Below are positions 46,701 through 63,985 of a stretch of DNA of 64,000 nt, piece by piece. Within the stretch, counting starts at the first letter, position 1. Each line of letters opens with the position of its first letter. Below the pieces are notes generated by a model. It was not told where the DNA came from and did not search any database. It saw nothing but the letters and a program-made list of their open reading frames with translations. The stretch covers positions 4,306,659 to 4,370,658 of the forward strand of contig NC_083638.1 of the NCBI RefSeq assembly GCF_963576545.1. The letters are read 5' to 3'. The translations under genes and the position numbers were made by a program. The DNA comes from Limanda limanda. Its lineage: Eukaryota; Chordata; Actinopteri; Pleuronectiformes; Pleuronectidae.

Positions 46701-47930
46701 TTGCCAATTCATCTAAATACTTAGAAATCTATTCGGAGGAGGCAATGTGTCTTTGAGCCTCTCGAATTGCATCCTTGAAAGGCGACTGCCAATCGAAATG
46801 CAGATTTGATTCCCATCTGGGTCTTTGTTTTTGTTTTTGTTTGAGTTCCCACATTTTTTGGTGAGTGGAATATTGGGCTAAGAAATGTAATGTAGGAACT
46901 TGACATAACGCTTGCAAACATTGGCCTCTTCTGCTCAATGACACAAATAAAAAAAAAAAAACGAATTACTTTGGTTCATGCTGTTGTGTTAAGAGCTCTG
47001 ACAAAGCGACAGAGGCAGAATGAGAGAAACAGCGGCAGACATCAAGGAAGAACACAGAGCTGGAAATTAGCCGGGGATTCCCAGTGTTGTGTGCGGTGCT
47101 GGAGGGGAGAGACCTGTCATCACAGCGGAAGAATGTGCTTCTATGAGGGAGACCGAATGAAATAAGAGTGAAAGCAACAGTGGCGAAAAAAGTGATTGAA
47201 ATTTGAGGGGATCAGAATGTAAAAGGGCAAGGCAAACCAGAAAGCCAAGGGTATTAGATGAAGGAAGCGAAGGAGACGGAATATTTGGCAAGAGGCAGCG
47301 TGGTGGATTCTCTGGCTTATCAAAGGAAGACCGCAGCTAGTGTTTTTTTTAAATTAAACAAAGACGCTTATAGCTCTTTGTTTTCCAGCTACACGACAGT
47401 TCAACATCAAAAGAAGTGTGACTGCATGAGTCTGGATGACAGACCCACACAGACATGTAAACTCAGACTGTGAAATTCCTTAATATCTGTCATTCTTGAC
47501 ACAAGTATTTCATTCATTATAATCTTAAAAGGCCCTTTGGTTTACTTTGTTGAAACCTACAGAAACTCTGCACCCTTGCATCATTCTCACACATATGCAA
47601 CGTACAGCTCTCCTACACATTCTGTAGTTTATCAGTAGAGGTCTATCCATCCTCTTGTGTATCAGTGCACACACATTCTCTACTTGTGAATTAGCGTAGT
47701 CATGAATGCTCAGCATGAGTATGGTCCTAGGACAAAGATTGAGACATAACTTGAAACATGTACAATCCAGATGTTGGCTCAAGGAATTTCCACTTGAACA
47801 AAAGCCTGACACTTGAAGTTGATGGTAAACACTCCCATGGAAAATAATGTGTTGTTGTGATGCACAAGACGTGCAGTTCCTTCTTTGATGACAGATCACT
47901 TGTAGAAAACATTCTTTTTACATCTGTTTT
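40736..47930. other. smad3 intron 1, first part, no gene recognised
   Basis: The GC-rich promoter margin fades by about 41220, after which the DNA is AT-rich. A G tract lies at about 41310-41323, followed by fragments (aaatcgattcagttac, aaatcgatttct) that recall hAT-type repeats. There is a (TG)n run near 44392-44420, a T tract near 44503-44516, and a (TG)n run near 45630-45650. The overlapping frames at 46202-46716 have no recognisable domain. Confidence 0.5.
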
Positions 47931-47939
47931 GATTTTGTT

Positions 47940-48156
47940 GGGCTACAACTGTTCTCATGATCTATTGATTTGTTGAATATAATCTCAAGATTGTTTAGTC
48001 GATAAAGGTTCAGTGAAAAATGTGGATAAAAAGTCTTGTGTTGTCTTAACAATGGTCCATAGATCAAAGATGGACCATTTAAAACAAGACCAAATCAAAA
48101 AAAGTGTCTAACTGAATTCTCTATCGATGGACAAATAGATTGAAAGTGCAGCTCTT
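47940..48156. mobile_element. Degraded hAT-like repeat
   Basis: Begins tgggctacaactgttctcat and ends agattgaaagtgcagctct, an eroded form of the gggctgcaact...agttgcagccct ends of a common fish hAT-like element. The interior keeps ttgtttagtcgataaa and gtgaaaaatgtgg wording of that element. No target duplication is visible. Confidence 0.45.
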
Positions 48157-50985
48157 TATTATTTAGAAACAACCTAACACTGCCTCTCTTTTTAAACATC
48201 GCACTTGAAATAAGTGAATATCTTCAATAATATCAATTAGATGCACTTTAAAACCTTTTAAACTTAAAATGGTAAAATGATCAAATAATCACAATATTTA
48301 ATATGAGAAATCACAGAACGTGAAGTATCACCTTCATTATCAATACAGGTTAAGTAGATCATTGCTGATTCTCTCCCAGACATTCTTATTCGTAAACCTT
48401 CACTTTAATTATGCTTGAGTGTGGTTACAGGTCATTTCACACAGTAACACGCCGCCACTCACTTAGCAGCTTTCACACCAGGTATCACACATGAGTCATC
48501 TGAGACAGCATTGTCCGCCAGAGACGAAACACAAGACAGGTCACAGAGAGTTTATGTGTGGTGTCTGTCTGTGTGTGGTTGGCTGCTCTGGTAACAAAAA
48601 GGAGGTTCTCTCCTTAGTTGGGTTCAGGATTTCTGTCATTGTTCCGTTTGCTTCATAGAAATAAGACACTGCCTTGAGTCCAGAGTCCAGACAGATATAT
48701 GAGCATGTGTGTGTGTCGTGTTGTTTACCTTGTTGTAACAAAAGAGATGTGACCTAAACAACCTGAATGAGTTGGACCTCAGTGGCTTCAACTGTCTCCT
48801 GCTGCTGCTGGGTCACAGTAACACTCTGATATTTAGGGCCAGGACCTCATTATGCCTCATATTTTTTATCTTTCAACGCATTCTTATGTGTGTTAACGTG
48901 CTCAAAAAATGACAAAACCTTGTGTGATGTGTGAAATTCGGAAGATGTGTCAATTAGGTCAATACTCTTGGAGCCGTACCCTAAACCAACTGGAAATTCT
49001 TTATAATTTAAACAAATTACTTTCAATTTATTGAAGTTCTGGGCATTATTTGCCCTTTACATTTCTCGTACTTCGAGGAGTTTTTCAAAACTTTAGAAAA
49101 TGATGAAGTATAAAAAGGATTCATTGAAAGGTATTCAATTGAAATCATCAATCAAAGTGGCATGTAGTTAAATGTGATAAACTTTAAATTAAAATGCTCT
49201 AGTTGTAAGTCACAGCAACATAATATACCAGTAAAAGGTGTGATTATCGCATTGGGGCCATCGAGACTATCATATGATTTCATGCTGTCCTACGTGTGTA
49301 TGTGTGTGCATGTGTGCATGTGTGGTTAGTCAGCTCAGAGGAATGCTCTCTCTGCCTGCCGGGGCCTTGAGGAGGGCGTGGGCTGCTGTTTGGTTTGCGG
49401 CTTGCACCAGGGGTGGAGGGGGTTAGAGAGACAGCGCTGCCTCGACCTGGCCCCGGCCGGCTCCCTATCTGCGGGGGAGTGCGTGTGCACGACACAGAAA
49501 CACACTCACACGCACACAGACATGTTCACCAGACAACAAACCTGCCTTTGTGCTCCAGTGGCCACTAGTGCGACTGCTGCTGCTGCTGCTGCTGCTGCTC
49601 CGGGTGCTGGACCTCAGCTGGATACATGTGGGGAAACTCAACATGAAGGAGCCGGGGTTTAAAGGGAAAGAGGGAGATTACTGTTAAGCCACGAGCACAA
49701 GTGAAAGTCTTACAATACAGAAACTGAGCAAAGAAATTGCTGAGATTGAGTAAAAGTTGTTAAAGATAAGTAGCGTCGATCACTTCATAAGGTCCAGAAC
49801 TATCTAAAAGGTCTCAGCAGACCAAACCAAAGGGGCCTAAATATATAAATCCTGGTTCGAAAAAATGTTGACTTAAACATTGAGGCTTAAATTTGCTCTC
49901 TAGATGATGTCACTGCTTTTATCAGAGTAGAAGAAACTGAAACTGAAGTCAAGTGAGAATCTGCACGTACAGTGAACTTAAATGTCAAGGACGCCAAATA
50001 TAGCAACACAGGAAACAAGGGATGAGTTCTGACTGCCGGTTCCATTCGGCATCTGGTTCCACTGAGGTCAAACTAGCAGATTTATCAAGCTTCCTTTTGA
50101 ACCTTTAGAATGAATCCTCAGTTTTGTATCTTTGCCTCTTTCTCTGAGATTACAAGTATTGGCAAAGAAAGAAAGATGATGACTTAAAAGGCAAGTCCTT
50201 TGTTCAAATATTAATCTACTGTCCCAATATGTTAAAGTAAGAGCTTGTGTTATTTGAGAAGGAAGAGCGCTCAGCTTCCACCTGCAGCCTCTGCAGATTT
50301 TGTGGCCTGTGCAACAAGTGCCGAACATCAGCCGTGTATTCAGGTTGAGAACGCATTTACTTCTTTAATCAATCCTCACTGGCTTTTGCAGCTGCAGCGT
50401 GACTGATATCTTTTAATGAAAAGCCATTTAAAGTAGCGTGCTGACATTTGTACTAATCCTTATCTGTGTATCCTACTTATCAAATCTAAGTGCTTAATGA
50501 AGCTCAGTTGATTTTAGCTCAGTTAATCAAATCGTGCTCGACACTAAATCTTCTCTCCTCTCGTCACGTCCAGGAGGAGGATGGACTATCACTGAGTTCT
50601 TACTGCAGGAAAAAGGACTGAACTGTAGGGAAAGATCTATTGATGACTTGCATCTGGAATATCATCATTTTCTTTCTGAAAAAAAAAGAGCTAGGCTGCT
50701 CAGCTCATTGACTATTAGCAGAAAAACGAACGTTTGCCAGTCCTCTATCGTCCAGACTGTTATTGGCCGTCTAGCCTCGGCCAGGCGTCTGTCTCCTGGT
50801 GTCTTATTCCACATTAGTCCCTCCTCCGCTGGTCCCAGGACACGCCAGCGTTATGATATCACCTGTGGGACTCGCTTTTCTCTCACACTCTATTCTTGGT
50901 TTACTTCCCTCATCTCTGCAAAGCCCCACCCCCACCAGCTCCTTTCTTCGTAAGAACGTCTGATGGCTTTTCCAGAGTGAGTGGG
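48157..50985. other. smad3 intron 1, second part, no gene recognised
   Basis: Includes a (TG)n patch at 49292-49325 and a (TGC)n run at about 49575-49600. The Ala-rich frame across the latter is an artefact of the trinucleotide repeat. Confidence 0.5.
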
Positions 50986-50989
50986 AGGC

Positions 50990-51044
<55 letters not shown>
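50990..51044. repeat. (TG)n dinucleotide microsatellite
   Basis: About 25 TG units after gcgcg, inside smad3 intron 1. It explains the Cys-Val and His-Thr frames on the two strands. Confidence 0.95.
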
Positions 51045-51046
<2 letters not shown>

Positions 51047-51950
51047 ATATGTTCCTCTGTGTGACCACTGTCAGAATGCATTTACAATTTTGTGCACTGA
51101 GAGCATTTGGTTTCTTCGATAAAGTTGATCGCAACTTACTATCTGTCCCTCATTGTCAAAGAACAATGACTAATTTCTCTGACTGCAACAAATGCTTATT
51201 TTCATTATTGATTTGTCTTTTGATTTATTTCTTGATTCTCAATTGTTTGATCTCTGAAAAGCCTTTTTTTGGTACATAACATCAGAAAGGATAAAGAAAA
51301 GAAGCGACAAACGATAGCTCTGTTTGAGCGTCTGCCCTTTTTTGGATTAGCCAAAAAAAAACCTACATTCCCATCTGGTTCTAGTAAATAATCTGATTGT
51401 TGTCATAATAACTTTTCCGGGGTTTTCTTAAATCCTGTCTCATACTATTATAAACCACAGTGCAGTGTTTTGGCATCTGATAAAACTTCGTGGATCTGTT
51501 GCTGCAGACTGACCTTCCTGGATTATTTAATTGTATCACCGGTATCCGAAATTAAAATCCCCTCCCCCCCACCGCTGCAGCCCCTTACTTTTGTTATTGA
51601 TATTTTTTGGGTCTGAACACAAGGAAAATTCAGATGAATAACCAGAAAAGCACTCAGCAGAGCACATGCCTCCGTCCAAGGCCTCAACAGTCTCCTAAAT
51701 TCAATCAAACTTCACCAAATTGCCCACATATCAACTCCTTAAATATTTCTGTCATCAATTTTTAAAAGCGTCTCACCAACAAACTCCAGTGGGAGAGAAA
51801 GAGAACGAAAGCTTGAGGAGAGCTTAGCAGCAGAGAGGATTCAAACTGTGGCTGTCTACATTCTGTAATTGTGTAATAGAAACAAACTCTCTTGACATCT
51901 TCGTTTTGTTGTTTTCTGTGTATGTCATACGGTATTTTTTGTTGTGGTTT
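51045..51950. other. smad3 intron 1, no feature recognised
   Basis: AT-rich intronic DNA with no gene or clear repeat. Confidence 0.5.
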
Positions 51951-51954
51951 TTTA

Positions 51955-52275
51955 CATCTGTCTTCATCAACTCCTTCACTTGCTTGCAGTGAATCCTGCA
52001 GATGATCTCCTGCTGTATTCACTCATGAGCTCCTCCTGGGTTTCTGCAGACTTTATACTAGAGGGGCCAGGCGGAGAAAGTCAGCAGAAACTCAGGAGGC
52101 TCTCAATCGGACATTCGCACAAACGTCCCCCAGGAGATGTCCAGAGGATCTCCGGATTTCAGTGCATATCTGAAAGCAGCTTCTATAAATTACGTGTCTC
52201 TTCACATGTAGTAATCGGAAGACACACCAGCGCCCTGCTGCATGTCACTGGACTGCAGCCCTTGGTGCTCGCGGC
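51955..52275 (+). repeat. Dispersed repeat family, copy 3
   Basis: Carries the family core ggcggagaaagtcagcagaa, then ctcaatcggacattcgcac and ctgaaagcagcttct, matching 25050-25400, and an upstream part (gatctcctgctgtattcac) matching 35985-36182. The 115-codon frame inside is not considered a gene. Confidence 0.55.
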
Positions 52276-52764
52276 TCGACAGACCTTATAAAAAGGCACA
52301 AAGGCCATTTCATCTCTCCTCTCCCACCCCCACCAGCCTCACCCCTCCGGCTCTGGGACGTGGGGATAGTGGGACAGACGGAGGAGAGGAAAGAGGGGGC
52401 TTTAAGGGAGAGGGGGGGGCCCAGTCACAGACACTCTGAGCTGCCCTGAGCTGCTAAGACAGTCTGCCGACCCTATTGTCCAGCAGCACCCTCCTTTCTT
52501 TATCCACCACCCACTTTGTCCTCCCCTGCTTTGTGCTCTCTGGACAGACGGCCCCTGCCTAGTCGTATTTGCACTTATTATCATTTTTTAATTACATGAG
52601 TGCGAGCTTCTGAAATGATCATATATTACAGCCTGATGACCAACACCTGGAGGACAAAACAAATAGACTCTCAAAGGCATTTAGTGACCAATTTTTGGTG
52701 ATCGTAGACTTTCATTCGAGTCCAAAGCTTGGCAGAGAGATGTAAAAGGTCTCAGTCCGCCAGT

Positions 52765-52798
<34 letters not shown>

Positions 52799-55315
52799 TC
52801 TTAGACCATAGCCAGCCTGAACACACACAGTGTGTATAGTTTGTGTCTCTGAGCGTAGCTGGGCATGCCTCGGTGTTTGTTTTGCCCCCCCCTCCCCTCC
52901 CCAGCTCAGTAAAGCTCAATCTGCTCCGTCTCAGTCTGTTTTCTGAGTCAGCCACACACACACATGTCTAAAAAACTGCTCTTCTTCACAATCACTCACT
53001 TCTGCACTTACTCCTCCATATCCTCATGCAGTTGATAAAGAAATGTGTGAGTCCCTTTGACGGATGGTGACTTTATCTCACTACAGCACATACCTGTGTC
53101 TGTGTGCGTGTAAATGCACAGATTGCACTCGCTGCCTTTCACACAAGCAGACAGGCTGGTTCGGGCTCAAAGGTCAGGTTCAGCCTCGGCTTCAGGTCAC
53201 AGCACACAATGATGTCGACACAATTTCCCCCGTGGCAAAAGAAAATCCATACCAATTTGTCCCTTTCATTCTTGCAGATCAATTTCACTCCCTGACCGTT
53301 TGTTGATGGAGTAATGTCAGCACTTTGTCTCTTGTACTAAATCAGAAAGGGAATTGAGATGAGCCGAAGATAAACAGTCTCACGCGAGTCTTAATTATTG
53401 TCTTTACACATGTCAGTCAAATCTGTGAGAGACAGGAAAAGGGAAGTGGGGATATTCTCGAGGGGGCAGTTTATCTTGATTTGTCAAAAAAACACTAAAA
53501 AGTACCTATTTCGATATTTGATTAATCATTAAGTCCCTGTACAATAAAAATAAAGGTTACACATCAGCACCAGTGTTACTCATAACATTAACACTGGCCC
53601 TAATCAGTCCCCCTGTCCTAGGAATTGAATTCATTATTTACATCCGTGCTTTTGATCAGTCAAAATATGAAATTTACCATATCCATGACATCATTGTATT
53701 TATATTCTGCGTCGTGTCAGCTGGTTTCAACCTCTTATCTGTTTCCACTGTTGGCTCGATTGGACATTACACTGACTTTGCACTATAGGCAGGCAGCAGC
53801 GCAAGGTCTTTAAAGATCTGGTTCCGCCGATTCAGACATCAATACTCAAGCTATTGACCCTTTTCACAATAAGACATTACTTTGATTGTGATGTTTTCGT
53901 GAGGAGCCAGTTAGAATAATCCATTAACACGTCACAGAAATTACTGACTCATTACGCCCGCTACACCGTAATGTCCAAGGTTATTCCGCCCGTTTTAAAA
54001 CCTCAAACTCAAACAGTTTAATGTCCGATTCCACTGTAAACAACTTTGGGTGATTTCAGTCTAATTTTGCAATAGCTACAGCTCCTCCTCCACAACCCTT
54101 GTTGGCACTGAGGGCATGTGCCTGGAAGCGTTTGGTAACTGCCATATGTCGATGTTGCAAAATGCTATGAATACTCCAGCAGGACATGATAATGTGACTA
54201 AGATGTTGACATAATTCAGCTGAGGTCAGAATACACCACTTGTCTTGATATTAATATTGATATTCCGAGTATGACCTTATACTTTATACCTTGTGGTTGT
54301 AGTTAACAGTTTTCTGACATTTCATAGACAAAACAACTAGATGGGTCAACTAATGGATTCCTCTGTTATTAAAATAGTTCTTTTTTGCAGCCTTCACACC
54401 ATAACAACACTGGATATGGTCTTATATGAGCAAAAAACTAAATGATCATTGGTCAGCACCTAATTTCTCAGTGTGTAAATAAAACCCCAGTGTGTTGACC
54501 AGTTTCTGGGGCCGTAGGGAGAGGCTGAAGTCTGAAAAGTGCTGGCCTGGGTTCATGGATTTCTGGAAGCTGCTGGATCCAACCCATGTCCATCAAATCT
54601 TCAGTCTAGCGCCCACGCAAATACACACACACACACACACACATACAGAGGAGCCCAGCAGGGAATTTGGGGTCATAGTCCCCCCCCCCCCTCTGCTACA
54701 TAGCTGAAGGACTCTGAGCTGCGTGTCATGTTAAAGTGTTTTGCAGAATGTGAGCTTGGCTGTTTAGACAGGGCTACTGGCTCTTCCTCCGAACAACAGG
54801 CTGAGGCTTGGTGGTGGCACAGGAGTGGTTTTTACTGTTTCTCATCAAAGTCTCATTCCAGCATGCCGTCATAAATCTCCTCAATAAAGTGAGTCACACT
54901 CGCTCAGATTGAGAAAGTGTGTTTGTGCCCGGACCTGTCCATGTGTTTCATGTGCAGGTTTGAACTGTTGCTGTGGGGTTTTCTTTACTTTATATCTGTA
55001 GATAAACAGCAGTGGGGGAAGAAGTATTTGGGTTCTTTGACACTATACATATTTTACTACCTTTTAAATAGCAGTTTCAAAATTAGTTTAATGGTTTGCT
55101 GACTTGGAAAAACACTTCTTCTTCTTCTTCTTTCTCTATGTAACTTAAGTGAGTAGGTACGATCTCCTGTGTGTGTGGAGATGAATGATTGTCATGGTTT
55201 AAATTGCCATAATCAGGCCCAGCAAGTTAAAGAGCAATGCTGAACTTTGGATCTGTTAAAAAGACTTAAAAACCCAGCGTTTATCTCCAATATTCAGCCA
55301 GTAAACTTTTAAAAT
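52276..55315. other. smad3 intron 1, no gene recognised
   Basis: Contains a (TG)n run at about 52764-52798, a (CA)n run at about 54623-54642 and a C tract near 54680-54691. No gene. Confidence 0.5.
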
Positions 55316-55321
55316 ATGAAG

Positions 55322-55372
55322 AAGATAGATCGATGGATACTTTATTAATCACGAGGGAAATTTAGAAGAATG
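55322..55372 (+). repeat. LINE 3'-end fragment
   Basis: agatagatcgatggatactt then tattaatcacgagggaaatt matches the very common gatagatactttattgatcc-cgagggaaatt ending of fish LINE or LINE-dependent elements. Confidence 0.55.
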
Positions 55373-57340
55373 TGTTTTTGTTACAGCAGGAGTTCTCCTG
55401 GTTCGGGAAGCTGGGGATCATGGGTCATATCCACCAGGGAGTTGTTGCTCAGTAAAAGTTACGTAGTGTTGCTTTAAGTTGAAGAGGAAATCTCTTTATC
55501 TAAATATTTTTGACTAAAACCTTATCTCCTTGATTCAAAGCAGAGTCTCTAAAGCAAAAATACTCATTATGCAACGCAGCTTCTTGAAAAGTCTCTTATT
55601 ATAGTATATTTTAGTTTTTTAGTTTTTAGCTGGAGTAAGAGCAGTTTAATGTTGTCATTCATCAATATGATGGAGATAGTTTTTTACTCAATATGCTAGT
55701 TGGCAGATAAGCACTGCCTGAAATGTGTTGAAATCACACGTGTTGAAATGTGACAGCTGGGGCTCAGATGGAAGGTTGGAGATTACAGTTGTGCGTGTGT
55801 TGGCTTGGCATGTGTGTTTCACTGAATACAGTACAGTAAAGTTCAGAATGATATACAGACACAAGTTGTGTGTGTAATGTGTTGTGTGTGTGCACCTAAA
55901 TTTCCTCCTGAGACATTAGACTCCGTGCACACAAATCAACAGGATTTTAGACACTATTACCTTGACACAACAAATAACAACAAATGTAGGACATAGTGCA
56001 GTTCAGCTTCTCATGCCTTTGTTATTGTGATTCATTCCAAGCTATAACTGTAACCCTTTAAAACCACTGACTGGAAGGGGCTTCACAGAGACAAGGACAT
56101 TAAGTAGGACACCAAGCAGCCAGTAATGCCACCGCAGTTTGTGCACGTCTGTCTCAGCCCACTCAGAGTCTGGTCCCTCCAAACTCCCACTCGGCAGCAG
56201 CAGGGAGCAAACACACATACCACTGACATCAGATCAGCCCAGTCTGACCAGTTTACCCATCTACAGCCATCCACAGAAGTTGTTCTTGCTTTTTCTGTTT
56301 TAAAGTGGGAAGTGCAACCACAAACACACTGAATCAAATTCAACTTCTTTGAACCTTTTATTGCCCATTTTTTGTGGATGAAGTCAGTGCAGTTTTATTC
56401 CAGTTTGCTCATTTCAATCTGTAATTAAGTAAATATCTTGTTTCCTTTGGCCAGTGTCGTCGACATGTGGTCACGGTTCCTCTTTGCAAATGCGTTTTTC
56501 ATGTGTTTCCCTCGTGACGTTTGGATATTTCCCCATGATTTGCTGTTACAGCTGCGTACTTGATGGTGATTTAGGTATTTAAAAGCTTTTTATATGTATT
56601 TTTTTTATGTTTGTTTTATTATGCCCGGTCCTTGAAACTTGAAGTTAAAGTTACTATGGTATGAAAAGGCCAGAATTTGCTCCTGCACTAGTGAAAAATT
56701 GCTTAATGATGCAATGCTGTGATGGGAAACAGCCACAATAAATCATGACTTGATTCACGTGAAACACAGGAAAAGTGTAATAGAAAAGAGGAACAGTTCC
56801 CACAAGTAGCTCCTTACCAACACTTACAGGAAGATTCGAATGTAAAGCCTATCAGCACCTCAGGCTGTAGTGGGAGGGTTTTGACAATGTTGTTGCACAC
56901 TGGAGATAAGTTCCAGTGTGTTTGTCTGTGTGAGGATCCAGGTTGTACACATGGAAGTGGATGATGATCCAAAAGCCAGAGGTTAGCAGCTGTTAGTGAG
57001 TTTTTTGGACCAGTGGAAAAGGGGCTAAGGTTAATGGACGGGACATGGGCCAAACTATTAAGTCAAGAAACATGTCAATAAAATGTTTTCTCAAATATAG
57101 TGTCCATCATTTCAGATAGTTCTTATCACGCTGATGTTTGTACAAGTGTTTATATTTTTTGCTTGTTTTAATTTGTCCTTTGACATCTTAAAAATGGAAT
57201 TAAACATCTTGATTGACATCTGAGACTAACTCACGATTGGTCCAGAGGAAGAGGAGACGTGTCATCCATCCTTCTATACAGGCTATGCCCCCCTACCTAT
57301 AATTCAGAACAATCTTTAACAGAGACATTTCAGTGCACCC
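55373..57340. other. smad3 intron 1, no feature recognised
   Basis: AT-rich intronic DNA with only short, unremarkable open frames. Confidence 0.5.
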
Positions 57341-57344
57341 TGTC

Positions 57345-57625
57345 AAGATTTAAGATTCAAGATTCAAGATTTTTATTGTCAAATGAACAGAGATAACATG
57401 AAGTAGTCACTTTCAATGAAATGCTTGGGTCACACACTCTCTTTAAGCAATGCTCAGTAATTTCAACCCCAAAAAATAAAATAAAAATAGAAATAGTATA
57501 AAATATAATAAAAAAGAATAAAATAGAATAACAATGAAATAGAATATCAACAATTTAAAATAGAAAATAAAATATATACATCTAAATATATATCTTTACA
57601 GGTGAATGTTCAATTTGTGCAGTAG
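57345..57625 (+). repeat. Teleost dispersed repeat with A-rich interior
   Basis: It starts with tandem aagattcaagattcaagatt and tttttattgtcaaatgaac, then atgaaatgcttgggt, an A/T-rich middle of (aaaata/tagaata) units, and gtgcagtagtgcaaat at the end. This layout is familiar from a frequent teleost repeat that I cannot name with certainty. Confidence 0.55.
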
Positions 57626-59283
<1,658 letters not shown>

Positions 59284-59313
59284 TGACTGTCTGTTTCTAT
59301 GTCTATTGGACAG

Positions 59314-59448
59314 TGCTACCACCTGTGCTGGTGCCCAGACACACAGAAATCCCCAGTGAGTTCCCGCCGCTGGATGACTACAGCCATTCAATCCCCGAAA
59401 ACACCAACTTCCCGGCTGGAATCGAGCCCCAGAGCAACTACATACCAG
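59314..59448 (+). CDS. smad3: smad3 coding exon 3 (linker start)
   Basis: Acceptor attggacag, donor gtacca. It codes (V)[18 protein letters not shown], then [20 protein letters not shown] and QSNYIP. The exon ends SNYIP where recalled mammalian Smad3 has SNIP, so there is one extra Tyr here; Smad2 has the Tyr. The extra Tyr offsets the missing N-terminal Ser, so later residue numbers match mammalian Smad3. Confidence 0.96.
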
Positions 59449-60478
59449 GTACCAGAAAGCCTCCTAACACCATTCACACCCAGGGCTCTATCTGAGAAGC
59501 ACATGGTCTGAAGCGCATGGTGCAAGTGCATCTAGGGCCGACCCAAATCCACTTCAGCTAGTTGGCAGAACAAGTGTTTGCTGTGCCAAGTGTTACAGGC
59601 ACTAAACCAATCAGAGCTTCATCTGCCTTTCCCTTTAAACTCCAGGTGCTCTTTACCAAAATCGCCATTATAACGATGGATATTAGGTAGTGAGAGAGAG
59701 AGCGTTTCTCTTCAGAGGAAACAATTTCTCTTTGCTCACAGTCGTTGTTCAGATTGTTCGATTATTTGATTTTGGATCATCCACTTCCAGGTTCCTGATA
59801 GTCGTCCTGGACTTTAGTGCACGAGTTGAGAACTGACAAACAAATGTAAAATAGATTTACATTTTTCTCACTTCATGACTGGACACTGGGATAAACTCCC
59901 TGTTTCACTCAGTTATAAAAAGTTGACCAAATTATCTTTTATATTCTTCCTGCTGTTAAGAAACAAATCAATTGAAAATTATATAAATGTATGACACAAA
60001 ATCCTACGTCAAATATGTTTATCTCAGATTCTGAGGGACTCCTGATTACATCACCATGGCTGTGCATTGTTTTTGTTTTTTTTTAACAATATTTTTTATT
60101 GAAGTTTCAAGTGCATATCAAACTTTATGCAGAATTTACGAACATTTTCATTTACATCCCCTCGAACAGCCACTCATTCACACAGATATAGAAAAAATAA
60201 AATGGACAATGACAACAGACATCAAACTAATGGAGTAAAAAATAAAATAAATAAATAAATAAAAATAAAAATAAGAAAAAAAAGGCAGGATCATTTCACA
60301 ACCTGTTGTTCAGTCAGTGTTATCCGTTTCATTGGTCAAAAATGACATAAATGATTCCCAAATACAAGCAAAGTCCTCCTGTTTGCTGTGCATTGTTAAT
60401 AATGATTCATTCATGTAAATGTCAATGTGTAAATGCAACACAAATGTAATGAATTGTCTGTGTGATTGTGCGTCTCAG
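59449..60478. other. smad3 intron 3 with a LINE-like fragment
   Basis: About 1 kb. At 60080-60295 an element starts ttaacaatattttttattg and contains an A-rich stretch (aaaataaataaataaataaa), wording I associate with the ends of fish LINE copies; confidence in that is low. No gene. Confidence 0.4.
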
Positions 60479-60604
60479 AAACGCCGCCACCGGGCTACCT
60501 CAGCGAGGATGGCGAGACCAGCGATCACCAGATGACCCACAGCATGGACACAAGCTCCCCGAACCTGTCACCTAACCCTGTTTCACCCACACACAACAGC
60601 TTAG
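60479..60604 (+). CDS. smad3: smad3 coding exon 4 (linker with PPxY motif)
   Basis: Acceptor gcgtctcag, donor gtaagg. It codes residues 178-219: (E)[18 protein letters not shown], then [18 protein letters not shown] and THNSL. TPPPGY holds Thr179-Pro and the PPGY motif bound by WW-domain E3 ligases (Smurf/Nedd4L class). Ser204, Ser208 and Ser213, each followed by Pro, are the linker sites phosphorylated by proline-directed kinases. All four phosphosites fall at the human numbering. Confidence 0.96.
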
Positions 60605-62001
<1,397 letters not shown>

Positions 62002-62060
62002 TGAAAAGTCAGGGACACAGAGATGCACACATGGAGACAGTGGAGACATTAGAGGACTTA

Positions 62061-62690
62061 TAGTCCAGGCAAAGTAGCGTTTTACGACCGACTAATTGTA
62101 AAATAATTTTTTTCAGCATAGATCATTTGTATGAGGTGTCCAGAACAACATACTAAAAGTCCTAAGAAATCCTAGTTGAGGAAATATGTTTAATTCTCAT
62201 CAATGTGCCAATAAGGCCCGGCAACAATACACCCCAAAAAGACCATTTTTTTCCTTTACTCCTATCAAAATAAAACTTTACACAATGAAAGTAACCATGA
62301 AACGTAACATTTTTTGTATTACAAGTTTCTTTTGAAATGAATTTGACAAGCACATGAGCTCCACACTTATTGAATATGTCCTAATTTGCATAGGCAAACA
62401 CCATTCATATGTAAGAAACTTGTAATACAAAAAATGTTACGTTTCATGGCTACTTTCATTGTGTAAAGTTTCATTTTGATAGGAGTAAAGGAAAAAAATA
62501 GTCTTTTTGGGGTGTATTGTTGCCTTATATGCACACATTGATGAGAATTAATCATATTTCCTCAACTAGGATTTCTTAGGACTTTTAGTATGTTGTTCTG
62601 GACACCTCATAGAAATAATCTATGCTGAAAAAAATTCTTTTACAATTACTTCTATTTTTGGCTCCAAAATGGGCTACTTTGCCTGGACCA
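62061..62690. mobile_element. Long-hairpin Harbinger-like MITE in smad3 intron 6
   Basis: The element is about 630 bp with ends tagtccaggcaaagtagc (left) and gctactttgcctggacca (right), flanked by tta on both sides (62058-62060 and 62691-62693), a TWA-type duplication typical of PIF/Harbinger. Nearly the whole length folds back on itself: caacaatacaccccaaaaag at about 62221 pairs with ctttttggggtgtattgttg near 62503, and acgtaacattttttgtatta pairs with taatacaaaaaatgttacgt. Non-coding. Confidence 0.8.
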
Positions 62691-62788
62691 TTAGTTTGCC
62701 AAATCTAAATGAAATGGATGATAGAGAACCAGTTAACACTCCTAAATTATTTGTGAAGGTCAAAAGAACTTTGAAAGTGAAGTGTTGA

Positions 62789-63985
<1,197 letters not shown>

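Noticed and set aside
46202..46716. Overlapping plus-strand frames of 97 and 112 codons
   Set aside because: No recognisable domain, no second copy in the window, and they lie in the smad3 intron without splice or promoter support.
53573..53813. Open frame with mitochondrial-looking hydrophobic start (LLITLTLALISPPVLG)
   Set aside because: The resemblance stops after about 20 residues and I could not place it in any mitochondrial gene, so a nuclear mitochondrial insertion is not supported.
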